A stretch of DNA of 12,627 nucleotides from Trileptium ribeirensis (lineage: Eukaryota; Nematoda; Enoplea; Enoplida; Thoracostomopsidae): NCBI GenBank assembly GCA_030248225.1, contig JASANE010017549.1, forward strand, positions 1 to 12,627. Direction: 5' to 3'. Of the stretch, positions 1 to 8,735 are shown one piece after another. The notes below the pieces were generated by a model that was not told where the DNA came from, did no database searches, and saw nothing but the letters and a program-made list of their open reading frames with translations. Position 1 is the first letter of the stretch, and each line of letters opens with the position of its first letter. Position numbers and translations under genes: made by a program.

Positions 1-413
1 ATGAAAGGATATAAGCGTTCTATTTATGTATAATAGATGGACTGATTTTACAGTTTGAATAGAAGATAAAACTGAATATTTATTAAGAATGATCGAGAAA
101 AATGGCAATAAATATGGCTCTAACGGACATTTCGCAGCCAAGACGTTGAACAAACTCAAATGGTAATCGAACAAATTTTGTGCTGGGAGGAGACCTAAAG
201 AAAAAGATCCAAATTTTTACACAAGTCCATAAATAAGCATGGCTAGAAACAACGAAGATGCATGTAATAGTAATAAAATAAGTTCAGAACCAATAAAAAT
301 ATTTCAAAGTTTCAGATATAAATCAGGGCCAAGCACAGTGAAACAACAGACAAAAGATTATCACGTGTTCAAGTCGAATATATAATATACTCCCTATTTG
401 GTCCAAGCCAAAT
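1..413. other. Gene-free AT-rich stretch, nothing recognised
   Basis: All frames are broken by frequent stops and no repeat, hairpin or RNA-gene signal stands out. The sequence looks like ordinary intergenic or intronic DNA. Confidence 0.6.
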
Positions 414-533
414 CGAGGGGCGTTGCCTTACATCCTTAAACAGACAGTTTAGATTGGAGTTCAGGAGGTGGAAGCCTCCAAAGATTTAGCATATCGCGGA
501 CGGCACAACCTGTATTTGCCTTACGCCCTCCAG
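414..533. repeat. Weak inverted pair, possible old DNA-transposon relic
   Basis: The left end reads CGAGGGGCGTTGCC and the right end, reverse-complemented, reads CTGGAGGGCGTAAGGC. Both contain a GAGGG(G)CGT core. Between them is a small GGAGG/CCTCC stem (464-468 with 475-479). GGGGCGTAGCC-like ends are common in invertebrate DNA transposons, and the 2325-2552 element has a related terminus. No convincing target-site duplication was found, so the boundaries and the transposon reading are tentative. Confidence 0.25.
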
Positions 534-604
534 CTTTACTTTGACATCCTACTGTATTAACTTAAAAAATCGGTCCCAAGTACCAAGAAAACGTTTTTCC
601 CGCT

Positions 605-632
605 ACAGCCTAATTAAAAATAATTTGGCTGT
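605..632. repeat. 28-nt imperfect palindrome
   Basis: ACAGCC (605-610) pairs perfectly with GGCTGT (627-632). Inside, AATTA (612-616) pairs with TAATT (621-625) around an AAAA loop, with one T-T mismatch between the stems. That makes 11 pairs in 28 nt. No gene or U-run context suggests a terminator. It may be a chance structure in AT-rich DNA. Confidence 0.55.
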
Positions 633-1500
633 CATTTTTAACGGAATAACTATGGAATTAGCCTTGACATCAAGTCAGCATTGAATCATAGGTTTAAAGT
701 TTTAGTTATGCTTAATTACACGCAATATCGCGTGATCAAAAGCGCACGCAAATTTATTTACCACATCGGAATTAAGTTAAGTTTTAGTAGTTCTCAGAAA
801 TATGAGGTATATATATAGTTCGCGGATATAGAGCAGGAGGTTACATATCTGCGATTCAAGATGCCACTGCTTGTGATGCGAACAGCTGTTGCTGCCGTAT
901 GTAAATTAGTTGACAAGAGCCTGAGTTTCTTGCAGAGTCTAAACTTTTCCTGTTCATTCAGAAGCCCAAAAACTTTGACTAACACCTTACAATGCTCGTG
1001 TTATAGAGTCTACACATCATTGATGTGTCTCTACTTTATCACTTAGGGGACATGGGCCCCAACATGATATGGTTCACAGTTGCCTATACCTTGTACCTCG
1101 AGTACGCACCACCTCAGGTTATAGGTGCCCGCTCCATCACCGTCTATATAACACTCCCGCGAACAAATTACAACTTGGACTAGGTACAAACTTTCTTACC
1201 TAACTAAGAACCGCTCGAATATTGAGTAATTCGAATTCTTTGACCCAGTAGGTATAGGTCACAAGACCAACTATAGCGCCGATTAATGTTTAGTGCAAAT
1301 TTTTACAGTAATCATGCCTTAGCCTTAGCTTTACACATATGCTTGGGCTAAAAGTTTGCACATACGCTGAGCTGATTTTAATGCAATTGTATAAATTTCA
1401 AAGATATACACCGTTTTTTACAAATACTTGTAATAGACTGTATTATGTGCCATATTTTTAATAAAATTCATTACCTTTAAGCTTTAAATAGAGGCATGCA
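633..1500. other. Gene-free stretch with short uninformative open frames
   Basis: The longest ATG-initiated frame is 861-1046 (+), 61 codons, with A at the -3 position. It overlaps a similarly long frame on the opposite strand (794-985), shows no recognisable domain and has no clear exon structure. A short CTTAGC duplication (1317-1329) resembles the hexamers seen near 8640 and 9340. Otherwise nothing is recognised. Confidence 0.55.
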
Positions 1501-1776
1501 TTCGTCCATAGTCGAACGCTTGGTGTGTCTAGCCGCCACAAATTTTCTTTCTAGTCAAATCATTTTTCTGCCTGCTTTGTTGGGCACGCCTTTGTCTGTA
1601 GTCGAAAGCACGGTGTGCCTAGCCTCCATAAATTTCCTTCCTAGCCTAATCGTTTTTCTGCTTTCCTGGTTAGGCACTCTTTTGTCTGTAGTCGAGCGCC
1701 TGGTGTGTTTAGCTGCCACAAATTTTTTTCCAGTCTAATCATTTTCCTGTTCCCTTGGCTATCTTTTATGAGTCGA
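1501..1776 (+). repeat. 90-bp minisatellite, three copies
   Basis: The sequence GTCGA followed by a GTGTG...AGC...CCA.AAATTT pattern recurs at 1511, 1601 and 1691, a period of exactly 90 bp. Copies 1 and 2 match at 72 of 90 positions (80%) without gaps. Copy 3 matches copy 1 at about 87% over its first 60 bp, then decays, and a final degenerate AGTCGA ends near 1776. The 10 bp before copies 2 and 3 are identical (TTTGTCTGTA), and a related TTCGTCCATA precedes copy 1. Because 90 is a multiple of 3, one plus-strand frame stays open from an ATG at 1496 to 1738 and would encode a hydrophobic 30-residue repeat with cores like VERLVCLAATNF. It stops in copy 3, where a single-base deletion brings TAA into frame. 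I favour a non-coding minisatellite. A repeat-bearing exon fragment is the alternative. Confidence 0.9.
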
Positions 1777-2283
1777 TATAAATTATTGAACATATGACTA
1801 TTATAGTCTCTAGTAAAAATTTCAAGCACAAATCTTTTTTTCAAATCAAAAGGAATGTATATACCTTCTTTGCAAACAATGTTATACACACTGAAATTAG
1901 TTAGGCTAGGTCAACGAAAAATCTATGTTTCGCATATCAGTTTTGCCGATAACAGGACTACAATTTAGTGACAACAAGGACTACACTCGGATAGTAACAA
2001 GTTGGGCTGGACTAAGTGGCAACAAAAGTCCATAAGTGCGTATTACAAATGAAGACGATGGCCGAAGAAAACGAAAAAATACCATTTATTTTAGCTCCAA
2101 TGACGTGAGTTTTCTCTGAGCTTGCACTATCGACAGACACGTGCACATCTGCGCCCGATCAAAATTTCGAAAACAAACCTTGGCAAGAAAGGGGGTAGGA
2201 CCGTGAATTGTTTTTATATATTAGTTAAACTGTGGCTATTTGTGTGCATAAATAGGTTCTTTTGAAAAAATATACTTAGCGAA
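1777..2283. other. Gene-free stretch with a degenerate three-fold motif
   Basis: GGACTA recurs at 1955, 1978 and 2009. Each occurrence is followed after a variable gap by a TAGTGACAACAA-like segment, suggesting a badly decayed short tandem array (1955-2026). No coding frame or RNA gene is evident in the rest. Confidence 0.4.
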
Positions 2284-2297
2284 ATACATATATGTAT
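2284..2297. repeat. Perfect 14-bp AT-rich palindrome
   Basis: ATACATATATGTAT reads the same on both strands. It sits in a TA/TG-rich run just upstream of the 2325-2552 element. Such palindromes are common in TA-rich microsatellite DNA, so no function is implied. Confidence 0.7.
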
Positions 2298-2324
2298 GTA
2301 TAAATATATATTCATCTACATAAA

Positions 2325-2552
2325 CAGGGACGTAACCATGAGCCGAAGTGGGGGTGTGGTGGGTGGTGGCTGGTGGGGTCTGAACAGAATTATCAATTGT
2401 ACACTATCTGAAAAGTGGGGGTTTGTTTGAGGTATAGTAGAAATGGTCAATAGAAACGTGTCTAAAATGATGGATCGGCCTTAGATGGACACCCATAGGT
2501 TAAAAACTGGGTTTTCGACCCTCCGCCTGACCCTCCAGTGGCTATACCCGTC
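2325..2552. mobile_element. 228-bp non-autonomous DNA transposon, hAT-like
   Basis: The left end is CAGGGACGTAACCA and the right end, reverse-complemented, is GACGGGTATAGCCA. They agree at 8 of 14 positions and both resemble the CAGGGGCGTAGCCA terminus common among invertebrate hAT-type elements. The 8 bp on each side are nearly identical, TACATAAA (2317-2324) and TACAGAAA (2553-2560), which fits the 8-bp target-site duplication of hAT transposons. The inside is G-rich near the left end (GGGGG 2350-2354, GGG 2361-2363, GGGG 2375-2378), C-rich near the right end and has no coding capacity. Diverged termini suggest an old insertion. The family call is inferred from terminus style and target-site length. 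Confidence 0.5.
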
Positions 2553-2560
2553 TACAGAAA

Positions 2561-4069
2561 TACAAGCATGTTGCGAAAGCCCTAGAGCTGATATTACAAA
2601 ACTCTTAGCTTTGTATTATGCTCAGCTGTAAACTTAGTAAATAGTGGACGGTACAATCTGGCTATAGCGTTTGCATTTCGGCTTGTCGTTCACTTGATTG
2701 TGTACATAATCTACGCATAATAATCAAGTTTTAAACTCTTAAGGAAACTCCAGATATAAAACCTTATATCACGTTCTCCACAGACATTTTGGACTCAGCT
2801 TCTCTTGAGCCTACCCATTTTCTCGCTGTCAAATCAAAATTGTGATAATAATATAGATAATATATATTTATGTGCCTATTTTTAAGCCGCAAAGTAATAC
2901 GACACCAAAGCGTCGTTTTTCATACAAAGAACTAACACAAAAAACCGACGGACGCTGACGAAAATTATAATTACGGCAGCGTAAAGCAATACGAAAACCA
3001 ACATTACCGATTAATCTCAAAACGCTTAAAGCTATCTATAAACAAAGCGAGATCACCGTGTTCTAATCTGGGGTCGGACATACAGTTAGTATAATAATTG
3101 TGGAAATTATGCATCGTATTGTTTATAAATCAACAACTACAGTTCTGAATCGTTTGGTAACAATTAATGCTTTTCTTTTCAATTCTGCGATAGATCAACA
3201 CAGTGGATCACATAGAATCAGGTGAGGATATGCCGAATCTTATTGCACAAAACGATGCAGCACAGTGACACAAGTTTGGCCTGTGGTATAAAATGTTAGA
3301 TAGGCGTAACTATTTAGTATATTCGCCTTGGCATAAAATCGAAATTTAAACTTTAGCAATGTCTATAAAACAAACGAATTACAGGTTTAAGGTTATCATT
3401 TCACCCATGTTCATTTCTTGCTAGGTTTTACTGAAAAGCACATAAATTATCAGCTATGTATTAGTTAAACAAAAATTTAATGACTACATGCAGTCTTCAA
3501 CTGTTAAGTTAAGGTCATCACTACGTATATCATTATGTATTTGCATTGCATTACATGTTATCTCATTTAAATGATACTAGGTCCAACTGGCGACGTTAGT
3601 AAGGAACAATCATAGACGATTTTGATACAATACAATCTGGTACTATTCGCAAATGATCTATTTTGCGGATCATTATATACGTAATAGCCGAACTGAAACA
3701 AAGTTTTGCTGTAAAATACATATGAAAACTCAAGAACCACACGAGACGTTTGGCGATAAAAAATGGAAAACCAAAACTCGACGTCGATATGAGAAAACGC
3801 CCATAAAAGGAAGCTTTGCCTCTACGTAAGTATGAAACAGCTCCAAACATAAAAACAAATACAAAAAGGCCAAAGCCCAAGTGTAAACGATTATCATAGA
3901 GATTGATATCATTGGAAATAAACACATACACTATGGATTACCACACAACGCACGGATTTACCCTAAGTATAAAACTAGGTATGCATGAAGACACACGGAA
4001 GAACTCATGAATAGTATGTTTCACATTAGTGTATAGATAGATTTATGCATGTGTTTTTCTTATATACAT
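2561..4069. other. Gene-free stretch with one weak direct repeat
   Basis: A CAAAGTAATACGACACC-like segment near 2890-2906 recurs as TAAAGCAATACGAAAACC near 2982-2999. The longest open frame in the window lies here on the minus strand (3596-3931, 111 codons). It opens with GTG rather than ATG, its first internal ATG comes roughly a quarter of the way in, it is low-complexity hydrophobic (F, V, Y rich), and another frame overlaps it on the same strand. I regard it as chance. No RNA gene was recognised. Confidence 0.5.
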
Positions 4070-4320
4070 CAAGATATACAGAACATTAATCTATAACAAA
4101 AGCTACACATACATATAAATATGTTTGTGTGTTATAATATATATGCTATTTTTATGCTACATAAATATATAGCTACTAATATATATATATATCTTTATAT
4201 TTTATTATATATATACCTGAATCAACATATGTTGCAGTAACGCTTTATTATATTTATTTATTTATATTTATTGTTGTATGCAGAACTATATATTTTGAAC
4301 TTAAATGTATCTGTATACAA
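4070..4320. repeat. AT-rich low-complexity tract with TA runs
   Basis: Almost all bases are A or T, with TA dinucleotide runs such as ATATATATATAT near 4179-4193, several TATAAATAT words and a TTATTTATTT block near 4250. This is simple-sequence DNA with no coding potential. It would melt easily and could form cruciforms, but nothing shows an origin or matrix-attachment role. Confidence 0.8.
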
Positions 4321-5514
4321 TATGATATAGATCTACACATAAATCACCATATCGTTTACTGGGCGTGTCAGCGCAACAAGAGTAAAAAATAAGCCAAGAA
4401 AAATAGGCAAAAGAAATGATTAGTCAACGGGGTTGGGTTGATTAGGCGATCACGGCAAGAAAGTTTTTATGCATGAAAAGAATGTGTGACTGTCAGTATC
4501 AGCCTGAAACCTAGAGTAGTCCCTTCGGTAGTTCATATGGTATCTATGAATTTTTATAGGAAACATGATGGTATCAAATCAAGGCAGCTTTATTTGACGT
4601 AGAAGCTCTATGAAAATGGCCCATTAAAATGCCTTGAGGGTCGTTTATTCTCGGCACCGATCTCTTATTTGGCATTCCCAACCTCAATTTTTCTATCGCA
4701 CATTTTTGTATTGGTCGAATAAACTATTGAACGGAAAATTTTTGAAGGCTGAGTCATGCAAGAGCCTTGCTGGAACACTTTTTGTGTGTATCACCAGTTA
4801 TGAAGACAACGAAAACAAAATATATTTAGACAGAAAAACGCCAAGCATGTAGGAAGGGCTAACCGTTGGTTACAAACTGTAAACGTGTTAAATACTTTAG
4901 TTCTTACTGCATAGTGTAACCCATATAAAACGGTGTACATTGTAAAGCGATATGTTAGCCTAGTTTGTCGCGAGTCGTGCGTTTACGCATGCCTGAGTGT
5001 TATTCGCTCTCTTTGCGGGGTCCTTAAAGAACCAAGCAAGAGCACATAGATAACGCAGTAGATGACATACGAGGCTCGCACCCAAACGCCCCATGTTCAA
5101 TCTGGAGCTGCAGAAAAAATTTTCTTCCATAAATACACATTAATTCATGCGGCAAAGTGTTTAAACGATAATTAAATTAAGCACAGTTAAAGATAGTGCT
5201 CGAAGCACAAAATTCAAATAGAGTATTCCAAGGTAGTTAGACTCTATAATAGAATATGTTTTAATTATAAACGGATACATGATCTAATTTACCTAGTCTA
5301 AATTTGCAACTACTCTGTGGTATATCTGTCTCCTGGGTGTGGTTTAAAAGTTCATATTGTGAGCATTGTACTTTTATACTTTAGAGAAATATTACATATT
5401 ACAACAAGGAATCTCAGCTAAATATATCACGTGTATTGGCCGCCTGGAGTATAACAGAATTTAATCTAGTATATAGCATAGTTTTGCCATCGAGTTTATT
5501 CCAAACAGTCTTGG
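4321..5514. other. Gene-free stretch, nothing recognised
   Basis: The longest frame (4634-4852, +) begins with TTG, has no recognisable domain and sits among stops, so it is not called. A slightly more GC-rich piece at about 4950-5110 contains no tRNA or rRNA pattern that I can recognise. Confidence 0.5.
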
Positions 5515-5712
5515 ATATTCCAATCCCAATACTTTTGCAGGCCGTACTACTGTTCTACCTCATTTTTTGCCACCAAGTTTCTCAACAAATTCTAACAGCG
5601 ACATTGCTTACTTGATCAACGGATTTGTTTCAAGTGTTCCAACATTTCCAATACTATTTTTTGCAGGCCGGACTGCGTCGTGCTATGCCAGCTAATTCTA
5701 CAGCGCATATTC
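5515..5712 (+). repeat. Diverged direct duplication, two copies
   Basis: Two landmarks recur in the same order. TTCCAAT followed by TTTTGCAGGCCG lies at about 5518-5543 and again at about 5648-5670, an offset of 126 bp. AATTCTAACAGCG (5588-5600) recurs as AATTCTACAGCG (5694-5705), an offset of 106 bp. The second copy is therefore about 20 bp shorter between the landmarks, with TGCCACC/TGCCAGC in the deleted region. This is an old tandem duplication of about 110-126 bp. No coding frame runs through both copies. Confidence 0.65.
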
Positions 5713-6182
5713 AGTCTATTCCTAGAATCCAATTTAATATTTATAAATTTCTAAATATAGAGCATCTAATTCTGGCAACGTGGTTTTTAATTGATTAAAA
5801 GCTGTTCAGAAACAAATAACTATTTTTTGTTTTATGTAGTGCATTCATTGAAATCTTTTATATTGGGGTTTCTTCCATACATATGTGTGTATTTTTGTGG
5901 TAGGCGCCTATATCTATGTGTGTGCGAAAGACTTGTCAAACTTAATTTGAATATGTGTGTCGTACTTATGTGTTTGGAACTGTCGTGTATTTTCGGCATA
6001 AGTGTGATTTGATCGTATAGCGGTTGTTTATTTAGATATGATCCCAAAGGGAATTAATCTTCTGCAAAATGTTTATTCTCAGCAAACAACAGACCAACAA
6101 TACAAACCATGAATGTTTTGAATTTGTAGCGGATTTCTAGCCAGAACTGCCCGCGTTTGACGGTTTGATGAATATCGATCGT
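5713..6182. other. Gene-free stretch, TG-rich in part
   Basis: An imperfect TG/TATG-rich segment lies at about 5878-5960. The open frame at 5791-6012 (+) starts with TTG, is dominated by C, L, V, Y and F encoded by this TG-rich DNA, and is opposed by a comparable minus-strand frame. No gene is supported. Confidence 0.5.
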
Positions 6183-6203
6183 TTATTATTGTTGTTGTTA
6201 TTG
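6183..6203. repeat. TTA/TTG trinucleotide microsatellite
   Basis: Seven consecutive trinucleotides of the form TTA or TTG, with three adjacent TTG units in the centre, make a short interrupted (TTR)n microsatellite. Confidence 0.75.
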
Positions 6204-6527
6204 GTTTGCAATAACCGTTACTGCCAGACACTACCACAGCCGCCACGCGTTGTCACCCGGGGTATCATGTATGGTGTATAATTATGTAGTTGTGAGTTGT
6301 TTTTTTGTTAAAATTGACTACAATGGGCGAAAATCCTGTGGTGTGAAATTGGAGATGAGTTTTTATGTTCGACTAAAAACTCGGTTTAAGCATTAACAAG
6401 TACTGATGGCTTCTTGAGAAGAATGTAGCACACTTCGTTACTATCTCGATAATACGGGGCAGGTATGACGTTATTTGTTTGGTCTGGGCCACCTGCGCGT
6501 TCTATATTTATGGCCTTTTACCGCAAT
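6204..6527. other. Gene-free stretch, nothing recognised
   Basis: A modestly GC-rich segment at about 6220-6262 (CCGTTACTGCC... to ...CACCCGGGG) stands out in composition only. No open frame, repeat or RNA structure is recognisable. Confidence 0.5.
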
Positions 6528-6539
6528 TACTACTACTAC
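6528..6539. repeat. (TAC)4 microsatellite
   Basis: Four perfect TAC units are followed by degenerate GAC/TGC triplets. Short and without further context. Confidence 0.75.
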
Positions 6540-6943
6540 GACTGCTAGTGCAACTAGTATTTTAATACATTTTCACTTCTATTAGAGATAACTCAATGTT
6601 TCAGCATAGGAAAAGTCTTGAGTTTGTTCCATTTGTAAACTCAACAAGCCATGTGACAACAAAGACAACTAGTGTGTTCGGCTGACTCTAGCACGTAGCT
6701 GAAGCAAGTATATTCTCTTATATTTGTTCTATAGATATAGTGCCACGAAAACATGACTACCTATTGTCATCTCGGTACTCTTAAAGTCTAAGTTTTTTGA
6801 ACAATGGCTGTTATACTATCACCCAGTCAACCAGCACACGGTATGAACGGAAATGGGTGAAGTTGATTTTTTGTAGATGCTGTTAGTTTCTGCATTTGCA
6901 CCGATCTTAACACGGCAATTTAATTCCATCGTTGTTCTTTCCC
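6540..6943. other. Gene-free stretch, nothing recognised
   Basis: Stops are frequent in all frames and no repeat or RNA-gene pattern was found. Confidence 0.5.
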
Positions 6944-6961
6944 AAGCCGGCTCACCGGCTT
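6944..6961. repeat. GC-rich hairpin, 7-bp stem
   Basis: AAGCCGG (6944-6950) pairs perfectly with CCGGCTT (6955-6961) around a CTCA loop. Just downstream GTTCCA (6963-6968) can pair with TGGAAC (6994-6999), enclosing GCC...GGC (6979-6990), and GGCCACTGGA (6988-6997) recurs as GGCCATTGGA (7024-7033). The cluster is locally more GC-rich than its surroundings. It could be a structured RNA segment or a repeat fragment, and I cannot assign it. Confidence 0.5.
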
Positions 6962-7039
6962 AGTTCCAACTGTTTGTTGCCGAATTTGGCCACTGGAACA
7001 ATGCCAGCTAAATTTCAGCCAAAGGCCATTGGACATGAG

Positions 7040-7613
7040 CGCAGCTTCAAAATGTTCGTCAAAACATATTTATCCATATATTACTTAGCTAGCGCGACAA
7101 ACTAGTATTATATCGGTTCAATTTTTCCACCGATACTGCGGTTATCAACTGAAAGCCCCTGAGAAGCATCTATCACATTATTTAAAAAGAACACTGTGCA
7201 CAGTTACCATTTAAAATTCGGCGTAAAATATCTCTAAAACTGCCCAAATAAAACGTTACACTCCAAGAGAATCAGACCACAAAATTGTCGTTAATTGAGT
7301 TGACCTATATTGTGTCCTTTTGGTGATTCATGTTCAGCGGAACTTTTCTTAATTAAAATATTAAACTGACCAACGAAGATAACACCATGCAAAATATTTC
7401 TTGATTAATTTTCTTGAACCAACAACACAATATGCTATACATGCTGCATATGTTTCTCCATTTACTACTCGTTTAATTGGATTAGGCCAGTACTAAGACA
7501 AGCTTTTAGTGCGGAAAAGGATCTGTAAAAATATGCATATGTGCTTAAATTTTGCTTATGATTTAACAGTCTGTTGGCTAACTCAATCTTCAAATTCCTA
7601 GGTTTTTGAAAGG
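7040..7613. other. Gene-free stretch, nothing recognised
   Basis: AT-rich DNA with stops in all frames. No repeats or RNA genes were recognised. Confidence 0.5.
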
Positions 7614-7724
7614 TACCACCTGCCAAGAGGCCAGCTGCTATTTCCTATAGGAGCATGAATTGCAATCAACGGTAGATGGCATTGCTGGTTTATCTAATTT
7701 CCTGCTGCGATAATGCAGGTGGTA
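7614..7724. repeat. Inverted repeat with perfect 10-bp arms
   Basis: TACCACCTGC (7614-7623) is the exact reverse complement of GCAGGTGGTA (7715-7724), spanning 111 bp. Weaker pairs lie inside: CCAGC near 7631 with GCTGG near 7685, and GCAAT with ATTGC. A 10-bp perfect pair at this spacing may occur by chance once in a window this long, but it sits at the edge of the GC-richer patch that runs to about 8215. It could be the foot of a structured transcript or an inverted-repeat relic. No target-site duplication was identified. Confidence 0.45.
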
Positions 7725-7742
7725 ATCCCTTGACAAACTTGA

Positions 7743-8215
7743 TGGGATGGAGTAGTCGATACCTCTAGAGAGCCCTTGGGGTACACTGCCGGGTATCCTA
7801 TGAAGATTAGCCGAAGAACTACCATATCATCTGACATATGTAGTAAATTGTATGAGTGTGATCCCTACAATTTTTATGAACTCTTGCTTTGATTAAATAC
7901 CAGCGTCACAGCCCCGATGGATCAATATGTTTGCGGCTGAGGTTGTTAGATCTGTTAAATTACTGTTCGAAGTCTGTGAAGAAGTTACTTAATTTGTCAA
8001 ACTTATTTGATAAAATTATGATTCTATTCACACATGCTAAAGGTACAAGTTCCCAGATGTTAGGAATCTGGCATTCCTGGGGATTAGCCGGTCACCGAGT
8101 AGTTGCACCTTGAACGCCGATGGATTCGGCCCCAACGCTGCCATCAGTGTGTTGGACGACCTGTCAGGGGGCCGGCGCTTCGTAAGCAGCAGGTCCGGAC
8201 CTCAGTGGAAATAAC
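7743..8215. other. GC-richer patch with adjoining open frames, possible decayed repeat
   Basis: A plus-strand stop-free frame covers 7743-7889 (49 codons, with a phrase like REPLGYTAGYPMKISRRTT) and ends in TGA at 7890-7892. It has no ATG near its start. A second plus-strand frame, 7889-8113 (75 codons in another phase, no ATG start), overlaps its end. On the minus strand 8040-8201 is open for 54 codons. The 3' part (about 8055-8215) is the most GC-rich long segment of the window and carries CCAGAT/ATCTGG, GCCGA/TCGGC and the 12-bp palindrome AGGTCCGGACCT (8191-8202). Composition, protein-like residues and abrupt edges fit a decayed retroelement or other interspersed repeat. No reverse-transcriptase, nuclease or transposase motif was seen, so no CDS is called. 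Confidence 0.35.
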
Positions 8216-8586
8216 TTCCCCTACAACCATAACCAAGAACGGCTTTATCACTATGTTAACTGATGAATATTTTTAATTTTTTGGAAAACATTTCAACAGT
8301 TGAAAAAGGCTATATAGATATAGTAACATCTGTATATAATTGCAGGTCGTTAGATTGAAAATACCGCGGGACTGTGGAAAATCGTTAGGAACACCGTACG
8401 AAGTTGTAAAGTCGCTAAACAGATCGTTATAGTACAAACCGATAAAAAAATTATCTAAAATACTATGTTGCAACATTCGCTAAGAATACCGTACTTTTGT
8501 AGTTCCTGCAATTAAAATTTCTCGAAATTTTCTCCCCCACCAATATCAGGATTCATACGTATATTAGTAAGAGTGATTCCGACTTT
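8216..8586. other. Gene-free stretch, nothing recognised
   Basis: AT-rich DNA. A minus-strand frame (8273-8476, 67 codons) has no recognisable motif and is not called. Confidence 0.5.
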
Positions 8587-8735
8587 TATATAATGTTTTT
8601 ATCCCGTTTGGCTATTAATCTTAAAATTATGCTCAGGGTTAGGCTAAGTTTAAGGCTAAGTCTAAGATTTTGGTTTTCGCTAAGGCAATGCCTCACTAAG
8701 CCTAATCCGAACGAAATAAAAACAAACATTATATA
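8587..8735. mobile_element. 149-bp miniature inverted-repeat element (MITE-like)
   Basis: The left end begins TATATAATG then TTTTTATCCCGTTTGG. The right end, reverse-complemented, begins TATATAATG then TTTGTTTTTATTTCGTTCGG. Aligned with gaps of 4 and 2 bases, 30 of 36 positions match. Matching stops abruptly outside 8587 and 8735, which defines the edges. Inside is a second inverted pair, GGGTTAGGCTAAG (8636-8648) against CTAAGCCTAATCC (8696-8708), with 11 of 13 positions complementary, plus further GGCTAAG words between. There is no coding capacity. The ends are TA-rich, so a TA or TATA target duplication (Tc1/mariner-like) is possible but cannot be told apart from the repeat itself. Confidence 0.6.

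Noticed and set aside
861..1046. 61-codon ATG frame with a fair initiation context
   Set aside because: No domain, an overlapping opposite-strand frame of equal length, and no supporting splice or polyadenylation pattern.
1501..1776. CRISPR array
   Set aside because: The whole 90-bp unit repeats with divergence. There are no short conserved repeats separated by unique spacers, and the window is not prokaryotic in character.
3596..3931. 111-codon minus-strand open frame
   Set aside because: It begins with GTG, the first ATG is well inside, the product is low-complexity hydrophobic, another frame overlaps it on the same strand, and its length is within chance for AT-rich DNA of this size.
4070..4320. 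Replication origin or matrix-attachment region
   Set aside because: AT-richness alone is not evidence, and no specific motif set is visible.
7925..7972. TGCGGCTGAGG plus GTTCGAAG as Pol III boxes
   Set aside because: The spacing is plausible but the T-arm bases around TTCGAAG do not pair, so no tRNA or tRNA-derived SINE is supported.
7889..8113. 75-codon plus-strand frame as a gene
   Set aside because: It starts at TTG, which is not a normal eukaryotic start, and no domain is recognised. It is kept only as part of a possible decayed repeat.
8259..8290. CTGATGA followed by GAAA, as in a hammerhead ribozyme
   Set aside because: The intervening AT-rich bases do not form stem II and no flanking stem closes the core.
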